This document shows, piece after piece, positions 43,771 to 53,318 of a stretch of DNA of 64,000 nucleotides. The notes below the pieces were generated by a model. It was not told where the DNA came from and did not search any database. It saw only the letters and a list, made by a program, of their open reading frames with translations. A program made the position numbers and the translations under genes. Location of the stretch: the NCBI GenBank assembly GCA_965242775.1, contig CBDETI010000027.1, positions 186,001 to 250,000 on the forward strand. The letters are read 5' to 3'. The stretch is from JAWPMT01 sp965242775 (GTDB lineage Bacteria > Bacteroidota > Bacteroidia > Cytophagales > Cyclobacteriaceae). Within the stretch, counting starts at the first letter, position 1. Each line of letters starts with the position of its first letter.

Positions 43771-44493
43771 ATGACTAGTTTTTTCTTATCGCTGCTGGCA
43801 CTAATGTTTGTGGAAAGACCAGCGTCGGCGGAACCCAAATCAGTAGTGGTCGTGGAGCTTTTCACATCCGAAGGTTGCTCCAGTTGCCCCTCGGCAGACA
43901 GGCTACTATCAGAAATTGTCAATAATTCCTATGACGAAACAGAGGTTTTGGGGCTGTCTTTTCATGTGGACTATTGGGATTATATAGGTTGGAAGGATCC
44001 CTATGCGCATAAAAAGTTTACAGATCGCCAACGTCAATATGCGCAGAAGTTGCGATCCTACCAGTTGTACACTCCCCAGATGATCGTTAACGGACGTCAC
44101 GAGTTTGTAGGGTCGAATAGGGTCAAGTGGCGGCAGGTGCTTAGCCAGGAAGCAAAGAAGAAACCTAAAACCAATCTCGACTTACAAAACGTCTCGGTGA
44201 CTGATGATCAGGTGGTATTTGAAGTGAAAAGCGATCAGGCATCGGGAATGTTATTGAATATCGCCCTAGTTGAACGGGAACTGACCCAGGATGTCAAACG
44301 TGGTGAGAATCGGGGACGTAAGCTGGCGCATGATAATGTGGTCCGATCTTTCAGGGTGTTGGCTGCTCCCCAGTCAGGTGGGTCCCTGAGTATTGAAAAG
44401 CCTGAAGTTGAATTGTCAAAAACCAGCCTGATGGTCTACCTGCAGGATGCTGAGACTTTTGAAATTGTAGCTGCAAGGAGTTACCGATTTTAG
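43771..44493 (+). CDS. DUF1223 exported thioredoxin-like protein
   Basis: The 240-residue protein has a short hydrophobic N-terminus ending near PASAEP. It then begins VVVVELFTSEGCSSCPSADRLLSE, the DUF1223 signature with a CxxC motif. HVDYWDYIGWKDPYA and YTPQMIVNGRHEFVG are further family segments. It is probably periplasmic. Function in the family is not established; redox chemistry is plausible from CSSC. Confidence 0.88.
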   Translation: MTSFFLSLLALMFVERPASAEPKSVVVVELFTSEGCSSCPSADRLLSEIVNNSYDETEVLGLSFHVDYWDYIGWKDPYAHKKFTDRQRQYAQKLRSYQLYTPQMIVNGRHEFVGSNRVKWRQVLSQEAKKKPKTNLDLQNVSVTDDQVVFEVKSDQASGMLLNIALVERELTQDVKRGENRGRKLAHDNVVRSFRVLAAPQSGGSLSIEKPEVELSKTSLMVYLQDAETFEIVAARSYRF

Positions 44494-44518
44494 ATGTAGA
44501 TCGGATTATATTTACTGG

Positions 44519-45025
44519 GTGTCCACCCTACTTTTGATTGTTTCACTGTTCCTGATCGTCGCTGGCATCATATTTTCCGTATTGCCTCCACTGCCCGGAC
44601 CGATCTTGTCATTTGGGGGTTTGCTGTGTGCTCATTTCAGTGTTGAAGAGGCTTCTTTTTCAACGTTTGGCATTGTTTTTTGGTCGGTATTAGTGGTAGG
44701 GATCACCCTGGCAGATTACATTCTACCTATAATGGCCACTAAGAAGTTTGGAGGAACTCGCGCAGGCGTTTGGGGTGGCGCCATAGGCGCCGTAGCAGGT
44801 ATTCTCCTGCCGATACCCTTTGGGATCGTCCTTGGACCTTTGTTGGGTGCTGTCATCGGGGATCTTGTGGGAGGAAATCGCTTTCGCCAGGCTATGAAAT
44901 CCGGATTTGGGTCATTCATGGGATTCTTGGTAGCTACGTCCATGAAGGTGACGGTATCTGTTGGAATAGGCGTGGCAGTCATGCTCAAAGTAGGCACTTA
45001 TGCCTTCCAGGTACTGACTCAATGA
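44519..45025 (+). CDS. DUF456 small membrane protein
   Basis: The 168-residue integral membrane protein starts with GTG (MSTLLLIVSLFLIVAGIIFS) and contains LPPLPGPILSFGGLL, GTRAGVWGGAIGAVAG and GIVLGPLLGAVIGDLVGG, the glycine-rich repeats typical of DUF456. Function unknown. It converges with yraN, with a 7-bp overlap. Confidence 0.85.
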   Translation: MSTLLLIVSLFLIVAGIIFSVLPPLPGPILSFGGLLCAHFSVEEASFSTFGIVFWSVLVVGITLADYILPIMATKKFGGTRAGVWGGAIGAVAGILLPIPFGIVLGPLLGAVIGDLVGGNRFRQAMKSGFGSFMGFLVATSMKVTVSVGIGVAVMLKVGTYAFQVLTQ

Positions 45026-45360
45026 AACGCATCGGGAAAGTGCGCCAGGTCCGATGAATCAATCGCGATGATGTCAAATCGAATGTCTCCTTGCCAGTTG
45101 ATATCGTGAATATACTGATCTGCCAACTGTGTGATTCGATTCTTTTGCTCGTCGCTGACAAAGGTCTCGGGATCGCCAAAGCGGCTATGTTTTCGATATT
45201 TCACTTCTACGAAAACCAGTAAGCTATTTTGTAATAACCCGATCAGATCGATTTCGGCTTTTCCCTCCTGATAGTTTCGCTCCAGGATCTCAAAACCCTG
45301 CTGCAATAAATAGTGTTCGGCCAGTTGCTCCCCTTGAATTCCTTTAGTTTTGCGATCCAT
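45019..45360 (-). CDS. YraN/UPF0102 nuclease-fold protein
   Basis: The 113-residue protein starts MDRKTKGIQGEQLAEHYLL and shows the family core GKAEIDLIG then LLVFVEVKYRKHSRFG, a restriction-endonuclease-like active-site pattern. YraN proteins are linked to recombination and DNA repair without a proven reaction. The start at 45360 is preferred to 45390, since the family starts at this point and manA begins at 45372 on the other strand. Confidence 0.9.
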   Translation of the reverse strand: MDRKTKGIQGEQLAEHYLLQQGFEILERNYQEGKAEIDLIGLLQNSLLVFVEVKYRKHSRFGDPETFVSDEQKNRITQLADQYIHDINWQGDIRFDIIAIDSSDLAHFPDAFH

Positions 45361-45371
45361 AAATGTGAGCT

Positions 45372-46352
45372 GTGAGAGGACTTTACCCATTTAAATTTCA
45401 ACCCATCTTCAAAGATAAGATCTGGGGTGGTAACAAGATTAGGACCGTACTTGGCAAAGATTATGGAGATCTCCCCAATTGCGGAGAAACCTGGGAGTTG
45501 TCCGGGGTGAAGGGCAACGTTTCGTCTGTTGCTAATGGTCCGCTGGCAGGGACAGACCTGAATCAACTGATCCGGCAATTGGGTGCCGACCTATTGGGAG
45601 AAAAGGTGCTTAAGGAGTACGGTCAGGAATTCCCGCTCCTGGTGAAATTTATTGATGCCAACGACGACCTGTCAATTCAAGTGCATCCGGATGATCAGAT
45701 CGCAGCGGCCAAACATGGTTCAAAAGGCAAAACAGAGATGTGGTATGTGGTCCAGGCAGATGAAGGGTCGAGCCTTATCAGTGGTTTTAATCAGGAGCTG
45801 ACCCGGACGGAATACCTTCAAATTTTCAATCAAGGTAAGTTGACTGATGTTTTGAACCGGGAGCAAGTAAGTTCAGGAGATGTTTTCTTTATCCCGGCTG
45901 GTAGGGTTCATACAATTGGCAAAGGATTGTTGATTGCTGAGATTCAGCAGACCAGTGATATTACCTACCGAATTTATGATTTTGATCGAGCGGATGCGCA
46001 GGGGCAAAAGAGAGAATTGCACATAGAGCAAGCCCTTGACGCCATCGATTTCAGAAAATACCCAGCCTATAAAAGTTCATACCCAAGGGACACCAACAGT
46101 AGAGTTCAGGTTGCACATTGCCAATATTTCACAACCAACAAGCTGGAGTTAACGCAAACATTTGACTTGGCTATCCCAGGCCTGGACAGTTTCAGGATTT
46201 ACACCTGTGTTGAGGGAAGTGGTACACTGCTATCCGATGGTCAGTCCGAGCGCATTAGTGCCGGTGAGGTAGTTTTGATTCCTGCTGCTCTGGAAGACTT
46301 GTCGGTGGAAACTGAAAGCGACCTGGTGTTGTTGGAGTCTTATATTCAGTAA
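45372..46352 (+). CDS. manA: mannose-6-phosphate isomerase
   Basis: This 326-residue class I phosphomannose isomerase interconverts fructose-6-P and mannose-6-P. Zinc ligands are visible in SIQVHPDD (Gln, His), KTEMWYV (Glu) and GRVHTIG (His). It starts with GTG (MRGLYPFKFQPIFKDKIWGG), which is the conserved N-terminal segment. The stop overlaps lipB by one base. Confidence 0.93.
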   Translation: MRGLYPFKFQPIFKDKIWGGNKIRTVLGKDYGDLPNCGETWELSGVKGNVSSVANGPLAGTDLNQLIRQLGADLLGEKVLKEYGQEFPLLVKFIDANDDLSIQVHPDDQIAAAKHGSKGKTEMWYVVQADEGSSLISGFNQELTRTEYLQIFNQGKLTDVLNREQVSSGDVFFIPAGRVHTIGKGLLIAEIQQTSDITYRIYDFDRADAQGQKRELHIEQALDAIDFRKYPAYKSSYPRDTNSRVQVAHCQYFTTNKLELTQTFDLAIPGLDSFRIYTCVEGSGTLLSDGQSERISAGEVVLIPAALEDLSVETESDLVLLESYIQ

Positions 46353-47062
46353 TGATCAAAAACAAGACCACACAGTTTATTCATCTAGGCGAAAGAGATT
46401 ACAAATCTGCATGGGAGTATCAGGAGGAACTGTTTGGGAAAACAGTGGATCAAAAGATCACCAATCGGAAGACACCAGAGGCTGAGCGCGTCCCCACCAG
46501 CAATTACCTGATTTTCGTTTACCATCCACATGTGTTTACATTAGGGAAAAGCGGGAAAGAGGATCATCTGCTGCTTGATGAGAATGGTCTAAAGGAAAAG
46601 GACGCATCATATTACAAGATCAACCGTGGAGGGGATATCACGTACCATGGGCCCGGACAAATTGTTGGTTATCCGATCCTGGATTTGGACAATTTTTTCA
46701 CAGATATCCATAAATATTTAAGGTATCTGGAAGAAGCGGTTATTCTTACTTTGAAGGAATACGACGTAATATCCGGACGGATCCCTGGCCTTACCGGTGT
46801 TTGGATTGATTTTGATGATCCGGAAAAGGCGCGGAAAATATGCGCGCTCGGAGTGAAAGCAAGTAGGTGGGTTACTATGCATGGCTTTGCATTTAATATA
46901 GGTGTGGATCTGGACTATTTCGGGTATATCGTTCCATGTGGAATAGACGACAAGGCGGTTACCAGTTTGTCCAAAGAGCTTGGATATGCACCTCCCCTGA
47001 CTGAAGTTGAAGGAAAACTAAAGGGACATATTGCTGATCTTTTTGGTATGCAGTTGGTATAG
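46352..47062 (+). CDS. lipB: octanoyl-[acyl carrier protein]:protein N-octanoyltransferase
   Basis: LipB moves octanoyl groups from ACP to lipoyl domains of 2-oxoacid dehydrogenases. The 236-residue protein has the motifs RGGDITYHGPGQIVGYPIL, GVKASRWVTMHGFAFNI (catalytic lysine) and IVPCGIDDKAVTSL with the catalytic cysteine at C196. The length is usual for the family. Confidence 0.95.
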   Translation: MIKNKTTQFIHLGERDYKSAWEYQEELFGKTVDQKITNRKTPEAERVPTSNYLIFVYHPHVFTLGKSGKEDHLLLDENGLKEKDASYYKINRGGDITYHGPGQIVGYPILDLDNFFTDIHKYLRYLEEAVILTLKEYDVISGRIPGLTGVWIDFDDPEKARKICALGVKASRWVTMHGFAFNIGVDLDYFGYIVPCGIDDKAVTSLSKELGYAPPLTEVEGKLKGHIADLFGMQLV

Positions 47063-47110
47063 GCAGGTAGTTACCACACTTTTGACGTATTATTTTAAAA
47101 AACCTATCAT

Positions 47111-47500
47111 TTGAGAAAAGACATTGAATTTCCGACTGTAGAAGACGTCTATATGGTAGTGGCACAGGAAAATGAAGGCTGGCGTGTCTATCTTGTAAAC
47201 CGAAACCCGGCAGTGCTGGAGAATATATTGGTTACTTCCAAGGGCTATGGTCATAAAGATGGTGAGGAACAAAAAACCTCAGTTCTAAGGCACATGATCC
47301 CGCAACTGCCTTCGGGAGAATATGCGCTGATCGAGCCCATCGATGAATCGGTCTTTCACCTCAACAATGAATACTGGCTCAGCTTTTATATCGGAAGACA
47401 AGTGTACGACAAGAAATACATTTTCGTCCCCGACAGTATTATCGAGGCAAATTTGAGTGAAGTTCCTGAGCTTGGTTTGAAGGGTGTTCTGCATAACTGA
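47111..47500 (+). CDS. conserved Bacteroidota hypothetical protein
   Basis: The 129-residue protein has a TTG start (MRKDIEFPTVEDVYMVVAQE). It contains SKGYGHKDGEEQKTSVLRH, FHLNNEYWLSFYIGRQVYDK and KYIFVPDSI. It recurs in Bacteroidota, sometimes mislabelled as phenylalanyl-tRNA synthetase alpha subunit, which it does not resemble in domains or size. Its stop overlaps the next gene start by one base. Function unknown. Confidence 0.75.
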   Translation: MRKDIEFPTVEDVYMVVAQENEGWRVYLVNRNPAVLENILVTSKGYGHKDGEEQKTSVLRHMIPQLPSGEYALIEPIDESVFHLNNEYWLSFYIGRQVYDKKYIFVPDSIIEANLSEVPELGLKGVLHN

Positions 47501-48216
47501 TGAAGAACCTTAAAGACATTCTTGTTATTGATATTGAGACCGTTTCGGGGGCTCATAGATTTGAGGAACTGAGTGACTCCATGCAAGCTCAGTGGACGAG
47601 GAAGTCCGGTTTTTTGCGAAACGCGGAAGAAAGGTCAGCCGAAGAATTGTATTTTGATCGGGCGGCGATCTACGCGGAATTTGGAAAGGTCATCGTGATA
47701 GCAGTTGGGATTTTTCATGAGGAGGGTGATCAAACGGCCTTACGCGTAAAGTCCTTTGCCGATGAAGACGAAAAAAGCCTGCTCTCGGAGTTCTCAGCCT
47801 TTATTGCAGACAAGTTTGACCCGCAGCGGCTATCTTTGTGTGCTCACAACGGAAAAGAATTTGATTTTCCGTACCTCTGCAGACGTTTGCTGGTCAACGG
47901 TATAAAGATTCCGGATGTATTGGATCTGTCAGGAAAAAAGCCCTGGGAAGTGCAGCACATCGATACCATGGAATTGTGGAGGTTTGGTGATCGCAAAAAT
48001 TTCACATCACTGGATCTATTGACAGAGATTTTTGGAATCACTTCCAGCAAATCTGACATGGATGGTTCCATGGTCAATGACATGTTTTACAATCTGGGAG
48101 ATATCGAGCGAATTGCTGCATATTGCAAACAGGATGTTGTGGCCACCGCCCAACTGTTCCTGAAAATGAACGCTCTTGATATCATACCAAAAGAGCTTAT
48201 TACAATATTACCCTAG
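47500..48216 (+). CDS. DEDDy 3'-5' exonuclease related to DNA polymerase B exonuclease
   Basis: This 238-residue protein matches the PolB-like exonuclease family. ILVIDIETVSG is motif I, CAHNGKEFDFPYLCRR is motif II and RIAAYCKQDVVATAQLF is motif III (YxxxD). The active-site acidic residues look intact. Substrate (DNA or RNA) cannot be told. It lies 5 bp before rnr, so an RNA-linked role is possible. Confidence 0.9.
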   Translation: MKNLKDILVIDIETVSGAHRFEELSDSMQAQWTRKSGFLRNAEERSAEELYFDRAAIYAEFGKVIVIAVGIFHEEGDQTALRVKSFADEDEKSLLSEFSAFIADKFDPQRLSLCAHNGKEFDFPYLCRRLLVNGIKIPDVLDLSGKKPWEVQHIDTMELWRFGDRKNFTSLDLLTEIFGITSSKSDMDGSMVNDMFYNLGDIERIAAYCKQDVVATAQLFLKMNALDIIPKELITILP

Positions 48217-48221
48217 CCGAA

Positions 48222-50444
48222 ATGGCAAGAAAAAGAAAGAAAAGACCTGTCCACAAGGGTGGCAAGAGGTCTAAACTCCCTGTGGCGGATATCAAGGAAA
48301 AAGTCCGCGGCATTTTTTACGAAAAACCTGATGAAAGCTTTACTTATCGCGGATTGATCAAAATGATCGGCGTGCGAGATGCTAAGTCAAAAGAAGCACT
48401 GAAGGACCTCCTGTTTAGCATGGAGGCCAAAGGAAAAATCCGAAGAAATAGTGATGGTCGGTTTGTATCGTCCACTGTACCCAAAGTAGTGACAGGACGG
48501 GTCGACCATGTCAACCCCAGGTTTGCTTACATTATATCGGATGAGATTGAGGAAGATGTTTGGGTCAAAGGAGAAGACTTACTGTTTGCCATAGATGGCG
48601 ATGAAGTGGAGGTTCGACTCACCAAGCCAAAGGGTCGAGGAGGTCGGCCGGAAGGAAAAGTGATCAAGGTGCTCGCCCGAAGCAAAGAAGAGTTGGTTGG
48701 GCGCATCGAGATTTCTACCAAATTTGCATTCGTTATTCCGGACAATCGCAATCTTCATTTTGACGTTTTCATACATCCGGAAAACACAAAAGGTGCCAGT
48801 CACAATGACAAGGTTATTGTCCAAATTGAAAAATGGCATAATCGAAATAACAAAAGCCCCATTGGCCGCATAGCCAATGTTCTGGGTCCCGCCGGAGAAA
48901 ACGAAGCAGAGATTCACTCAATTATGGCAGAATTTGGGTTGCCTTTTGAGTTTTCCAAGAAGGTCGAGGAGGCAGCAGAGAAAATACCCGTCGAAATTGA
49001 CCAGCAGGAGTATGCTTACCGACGAGATTTTCGGGACATCACCACTTTCACTATCGACCCATTTGATGCCAAGGACTTTGATGATGCCTTATCTTTCCGG
49101 CGTGTAGAAAATGGACTGCTCGAGGTTGGCATTCACATTGCTGATGTCTCCCATTATGTGCGGCCCAGGACTTTGCTTGAGAAAGAGGCCTATGATCGTG
49201 CTACTTCGGTCTATCTGGTGGATCGCACCATACCGATGCTTCCCGAAAAACTATCCAATGGGTTGTGCTCGCTCAGGCCTCAGGAAGAAAAACTTACTTT
49301 TTCGGCCGTTTTCACATTGGACAAAGACGGCATCGTGCAACAAAAATGGTTTGGCCGGACTGTCATTTTCTCGGATCGAAGATTTACTTACGAGGAGGCG
49401 CAGGAGCGAATCGAACAAAAAACAGGAGATTTTCAAGAAGAAATCAATGTCCTGAACGACATGGCAAAACTGATACGAAAGCGTCGCTTCAAACAGGGTG
49501 CTGTCAATTTCGAGACGGTGGAGGTCAAGTTTAAACTCGACGAAAGAGGACGGCCCCTGGCCGTAGTTCCCAAGGAACGAAAGGATGCGCATAAGATGAT
49601 TGAGGAGTTCATGTTATTGGCCAATAAAGAGGTGGCTAATTTCATCTTCAACCGCAGTGCCGGAAATGGGGGTCCCGGGTCCAGCACCTTTGTTTACCGA
49701 ACACATGACAACCCTGACCCGGACAAGCTTGAGTCTTTCTCGAAGTTTGCAGCAAGGTTTGGTCACCAGATGTCTGCCGAGGGTATGATCTCCAAGGAGC
49801 TCAACCGCCTGATGGAAAGGATCGAAGGAAAACCTGAACAAAATGTCTTGGAACAATTAGCCATTCGCTCCATGGCCAAAGCGAAGTATACCACCGATCC
49901 AAAAGGGCATTTTGGCCTTGCCTTCGAACATTACACACACTTCACCTCGCCAATCAGGCGATATCCGGATGTGATGGTGCATCGACTGCTTTGGCACTAC
50001 CTGGAAAAGGGTAAATCGCCTGATTTGGAGGAATACGAAGCTAAATGCCTTCATTCCAGTGAGAGAGAAAAACGGGCCGCGGAGGCCGAACGTGCTTCCA
50101 TAAAATACAAGCAGGTTGAGTACATGCAGGGAATGCTCGGTCGTGAATTCGAAGGAATAGTATCAGGAGTTACCGAATGGGGAATTTACGTGGAAATCGT
50201 TGAAACCAAGTGTGAGGGGATGGTGAGGCTTTCGGAAATGGATGATGATTTTTATGAATTTGATGAGCGTTCTCTGCAAGTGACAGGAGCCCGTTCTGGC
50301 CGGAAGATCACCTTGGGGGACGCGATCAATGTGCAGGTAGCTAAGACCGACATTGATAGGCGGACAATAGATCTTGTGATGGTGAGTAAAGATCAAGCCC
50401 GTACAAAAGAAAAGGAATCCCCTTGGCATGCGGATGAGTTTTGA
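48222..50444 (+). CDS. rnr: ribonuclease R
   Basis: RNase R degrades structured RNA processively 3' to 5'. The 740-residue protein starts with a basic tail (MARKRKKRPVHKGGKRSKL). It then has a winged-helix and cold-shock OB domains, the RNB catalytic core with IDPFDAKDFDDALSF (metal-binding aspartates) and HYTHFTSPIRRYPDVMVHR. A C-terminal S1 domain comes last (FEGIVSGVTEWGIYVEI). Confidence 0.96.
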   Translation: MARKRKKRPVHKGGKRSKLPVADIKEKVRGIFYEKPDESFTYRGLIKMIGVRDAKSKEALKDLLFSMEAKGKIRRNSDGRFVSSTVPKVVTGRVDHVNPRFAYIISDEIEEDVWVKGEDLLFAIDGDEVEVRLTKPKGRGGRPEGKVIKVLARSKEELVGRIEISTKFAFVIPDNRNLHFDVFIHPENTKGASHNDKVIVQIEKWHNRNNKSPIGRIANVLGPAGENEAEIHSIMAEFGLPFEFSKKVEEAAEKIPVEIDQQEYAYRRDFRDITTFTIDPFDAKDFDDALSFRRVENGLLEVGIHIADVSHYVRPRTLLEKEAYDRATSVYLVDRTIPMLPEKLSNGLCSLRPQEEKLTFSAVFTLDKDGIVQQKWFGRTVIFSDRRFTYEEAQERIEQKTGDFQEEINVLNDMAKLIRKRRFKQGAVNFETVEVKFKLDERGRPLAVVPKERKDAHKMIEEFMLLANKEVANFIFNRSAGNGGPGSSTFVYRTHDNPDPDKLESFSKFAARFGHQMSAEGMISKELNRLMERIEGKPEQNVLEQLAIRSMAKAKYTTDPKGHFGLAFEHYTHFTSPIRRYPDVMVHRLLWHYLEKGKSPDLEEYEAKCLHSSEREKRAAEAERASIKYKQVEYMQGMLGREFEGIVSGVTEWGIYVEIVETKCEGMVRLSEMDDDFYEFDERSLQVTGARSGRKITLGDAINVQVAKTDIDRRTIDLVMVSKDQARTKEKESPWHADEF

Positions 50445-50530
50445 TTTCTTGTAGTTGTCCTGTCTTGGTGAATTGGCGTATTACCCCTGATGGAGCTTAA
50501 CGGAGTTCGATCCCATGAATAACTACCCTT

Positions 50531-50571
50531 GAGATTCCGGTATTTCTCGTAACTCGAAAACGGGAATGACG
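50531..50571. repeat. REP-like intergenic element
   Basis: The pattern GAGATTCC ... CGGGAATGACG resembles the widespread short intergenic palindromes of many bacteria. The inner part (TTCTCGTAACTCG) is similar to a stretch near 34087-34105. Confidence 0.5.
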
Positions 50572-50675
50572 GCCAATGTTGTTTCACTTCTGTCGTTACT
50601 AGTCATAGCTTTTTTACACGTTCCTGCTTGAAGACCTTCTTGATTGAGAAATTTAATAGGAAGCGATCGTAAGTG

Positions 50676-50772
50676 AGCTTGGCCCCTGTCATGGTGGGCT
50701 TGGCCCCTGGCATGGTGATCTTGACCACTGTCCTGGTGAGTTTGACCACTGTCCTGGTGAGCTTGTCGAACC
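50676..50772. repeat. 21-bp tandem repeats (four full copies plus a partial)
   Basis: Copies start at 50676, 50697, 50718 and 50739, with core CTTGNCCNCTGNCNTGGTG. The array ends in AGCTTGTCGAACC, a sequence similar to common REP-type repeats. Two copies differ from the other two (GGCCCCTG against GACCACTG). Confidence 0.85.
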
Positions 50773-50798
50773 ATAGACAGTGGAGATGAACCAGGTCC

Positions 50799-52145
50799 AT
50801 GTTCGTTCGCTTCTGCGTAAATTCACCTCCAGTGAGCACTCAACCTAAACTCAGTATTGTGACAGGCGCATCACTGGTCATTTCGGCCATGATCGGCACC
50901 GGGGTTTTCACCAGTTTAGGGTATCAGGTTGCCGATACTAAGACGGGCTTTTCAATTCTTCTGTTGTGGGTGATCGGCGGGGTGGTGGCATTCTGCGGCG
51001 CAGTATCCTATGCAGAATTAGGTACAATTTTTAAGCGGTCGGGTGGTGAGTACAACCTACTACGGGAAGTGTATCACCCTTCTTTGGGTTTTGTTGCGGG
51101 GTGGATATCTGTCACCGTAGGCTTTGCGGCACCCGCTTCTCTGGCGGCAATGGCCTTGTCCTCCTATCTGAATGCCCTGTTTCCGGGGTTGCCGCAAGAT
51201 CATTTTGCGGCAGGGACAATTCTCACACTCAGTGTTTTACATGCGTATTCAACAGAATTGGGCAGCAGGGTCCAGAACATTTCCACGAGTGTGAAGGTCT
51301 TGCTGATCATTGTCCTCGTGATTTGCGGATTTGGGGTAGCGTTGCCGCAACCTGTTTCGATCGTTCCACAATCCGGAAGTTGGAGTGAAATAATGAGTCC
51401 TGCCTACGCAGTATCGTTGGTATATGTTTCTTATGCTTACACCGGATGGAACTCCTCCATCTACGTGATTGAGGAATTGGAAAACCCTGCTAGGAACTTA
51501 CCTCGATCATTGTTTCTGGGAACATTTACGGTCATGATTTTATATGTTTTCCTGAATTTTATTTTTCTGTATACCGTCCCGATCGCGCAGTTGGAGAACC
51601 AACTGGAAGTGGGCTTCCTATCAGGGGAAGCTATTTTCGGTGCTACTGGCGGGGCGATTATGGCTACGGCAATTTCAATGCTGCTGTTTTCAACGGTAAG
51701 TGCCTATGTGTTTCTGGGCCCGCGTGTCAGTCGCGTGATGGGTGAAGATATGAAACCACTGCGCTTGCTGGCCAGGACCAACAAGCAACAAGTGCCTGTC
51801 AATGCCTTCGTTTTCTCTGCGATGCTGAGCTTGCTATTTATTTATACTTCCACTTTTCAGCAGGTGTTGGTTTACACTTCTTTTCTACTGATACTGATCA
51901 CCATGTTCACGGTCGGTGCAGTTTTCGTGGTGCGCATCAAAAAGATGGGTGCAAATGCTGACTATCGGACCTGGGGTTACCCCGTTACACCCATTGTTTT
52001 TGTTGTTATTTCCATTGGAACATTGGTTTTTGTAGCCATTGACAAGCCTGCCGAGAGCCTGGTGAGTGTAGGTATTTTGCTCCTGGGATTACTGATATAT
52101 TTTGTATTTGATAAGAATGATGTCACAAGGAACCAGGTAAAGTAA
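50799..52145 (+). CDS. APC-family amino-acid permease
   Basis: The 448-residue membrane protein has about 12 TM helices. The N-terminal helix has VISAMIGTGVFTSLGYQV, the G-x-G substrate-binding region of LeuT-fold APC transporters. YAYTGWNSSIYVIEELENPARNLPRSL is a typical TM6 to loop segment. It is likely an amino-acid uptake system or antiporter; the substrate cannot be named. Confidence 0.9.
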   Translation: MFVRFCVNSPPVSTQPKLSIVTGASLVISAMIGTGVFTSLGYQVADTKTGFSILLLWVIGGVVAFCGAVSYAELGTIFKRSGGEYNLLREVYHPSLGFVAGWISVTVGFAAPASLAAMALSSYLNALFPGLPQDHFAAGTILTLSVLHAYSTELGSRVQNISTSVKVLLIIVLVICGFGVALPQPVSIVPQSGSWSEIMSPAYAVSLVYVSYAYTGWNSSIYVIEELENPARNLPRSLFLGTFTVMILYVFLNFIFLYTVPIAQLENQLEVGFLSGEAIFGATGGAIMATAISMLLFSTVSAYVFLGPRVSRVMGEDMKPLRLLARTNKQQVPVNAFVFSAMLSLLFIYTSTFQQVLVYTSFLLILITMFTVGAVFVVRIKKMGANADYRTWGYPVTPIVFVVISIGTLVFVAIDKPAESLVSVGILLLGLLIYFVFDKNDVTRNQVK

Positions 52146-52334
52146 TCGAGTGGCTCCTGGAAGGTGGTCTTTCGAATTTTGATTTGCGCTGATCCTGGGG
52201 TGGCGCCAGACCCGCCAGCGCCGGTCTGGTGCAATGCCTGGGCGGTGGGGCGTCCTAAAAGAAAATAACTCCCTGGAGTGTAACGATTATCGCTACTTTT
52301 GGAACCCTACCAGAGATATTTGGTTATACACTCC

Positions 52335-53318
52335 ATGAATAGGTCTAACAACTCAGTTTCTGAACTTCTCACGCTCATAGATCGTCGCATTGGCGAATTG
52401 GAATACGGGCAGGCACCGCGGAATCTTTATGAACCCATCGACTACATTATGTCACTGGGAGGAAAAAGAATGAGACCATTGCTTGTATTATTGGCGTATC
52501 AGTTGCGTGGTACAAATGTGGAAGATGTCATTGACGCGGCTTTAGCTGTTGAGGTTTTTCACAATTTCACATTAATGCATGACGACATCATGGATGCCGC
52601 TCCATTGCGAAGGGGTCAACCTACTGTGCACGAGCGATGGGATAGCAATGTGGCAATACTTTCAGGTGATGCCATGTTGGTGAAGGCCTATGATTTTTTG
52701 CTCACGGTGCCTCCTCCGTCTCTGAAAGAGGTGTTGGCGCTGTTCAATAAAACGGCAGTAGAGGTGTGCGAGGGCCAACAAATTGACATGAACTTCGAAT
52801 CCGAAGCGGTGGTGTCAGAAAAAGAATACCTGGAGATGATACGTTTGAAGACAGCTGTATTGCTGGGGTTTTCTATGAAATTGGGAGGGATGCTCTCAGG
52901 GAGCGATGAAGCCAATGCCAACAGGTTGTATGACATTGGGGAAAAAATGGGGATTGGATTTCAATTGATGGATGACTACCTGGATGTATATGCTGATCAG
53001 GAAAAGTTTGGTAAGCAGGTGGGCGGAGATATCATTGCGAACAAAAAAACGTACTTGCTGATCAATGCCCTGGAGATGGCCAATTCGGATCAGCGCGAGG
53101 GGCTGAATAAGTGGTTGGCTTTCGACGGAGATCCCCAGGAAAAAGTCCAGGGAGTGAAAAAAATATACGATGATATGGGGATCCCCAACCTGGCTAAGAT
53201 GAAAATGAACTTTTACTTTGATCAGTCATTTAAGCTCCTGGAGGGTGTAGAAGGGTCTGAGGAGGCGAAGGAAGCACTAAAACAGTACACAGGGCAGCTA
53301 ATCAAAAGGGAGAAGTAG
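52335..53318 (+). CDS. trans-polyprenyl diphosphate synthase
   Basis: This 327-residue isoprenoid synthase extends allylic diphosphates with IPP. Motifs are GGKRMRPLLVLLAYQ, the first aspartate-rich motif HDDIMD (D83-D84) and the second in LMDDYLDVYAD. It may make the quinone side chain or farnesyl or geranylgeranyl diphosphate. The residues before the first motif (FTLM) do not decide this safely. The start at 52335 is preferred to a TTG at 52299. It directly abuts the rhomboid gene. Confidence 0.93.
   Translation: MNRSNNSVSELLTLIDRRIGELEYGQAPRNLYEPIDYIMSLGGKRMRPLLVLLAYQLRGTNVEDVIDAALAVEVFHNFTLMHDDIMDAAPLRRGQPTVHERWDSNVAILSGDAMLVKAYDFLLTVPPPSLKEVLALFNKTAVEVCEGQQIDMNFESEAVVSEKEYLEMIRLKTAVLLGFSMKLGGMLSGSDEANANRLYDIGEKMGIGFQLMDDYLDVYADQEKFGKQVGGDIIANKKTYLLINALEMANSDQREGLNKWLAFDGDPQEKVQGVKKIYDDMGIPNLAKMKMNFYFDQSFKLLEGVEGSEEAKEALKQYTGQLIKREK

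Larger units (their letters stand above)
50445..50798. other. gene-free region with REP-like element and 21-bp tandem repeats
   Basis: This 354-bp stretch between rnr and the permease holds a palindrome-like REP element (50531-50571) and four and a half 21-bp tandem repeats (50676-50772). Open frames on the minus strand have repetitive, low-complexity content and no homology I recognise. No clear RNA gene was found. Confidence 0.6.

Noticed and set aside
47111..47500. Phenylalanyl-tRNA synthetase alpha subunit
   Set aside because: The protein has only 129 residues and none of the class II synthetase motifs.
50490..50520. Possible tRNA fragment (GGAGTTCGATCCC)
   Set aside because: It resembles a T loop but has no acceptor, D or anticodon arm around it and no 17-nt insert.
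50523..50839. Minus-strand frames rich in Gln-His or Leu-Thr repeats
   Set aside because: They translate the 21-bp tandem repeats (7 codons per unit), giving a periodic low-complexity product without other support.
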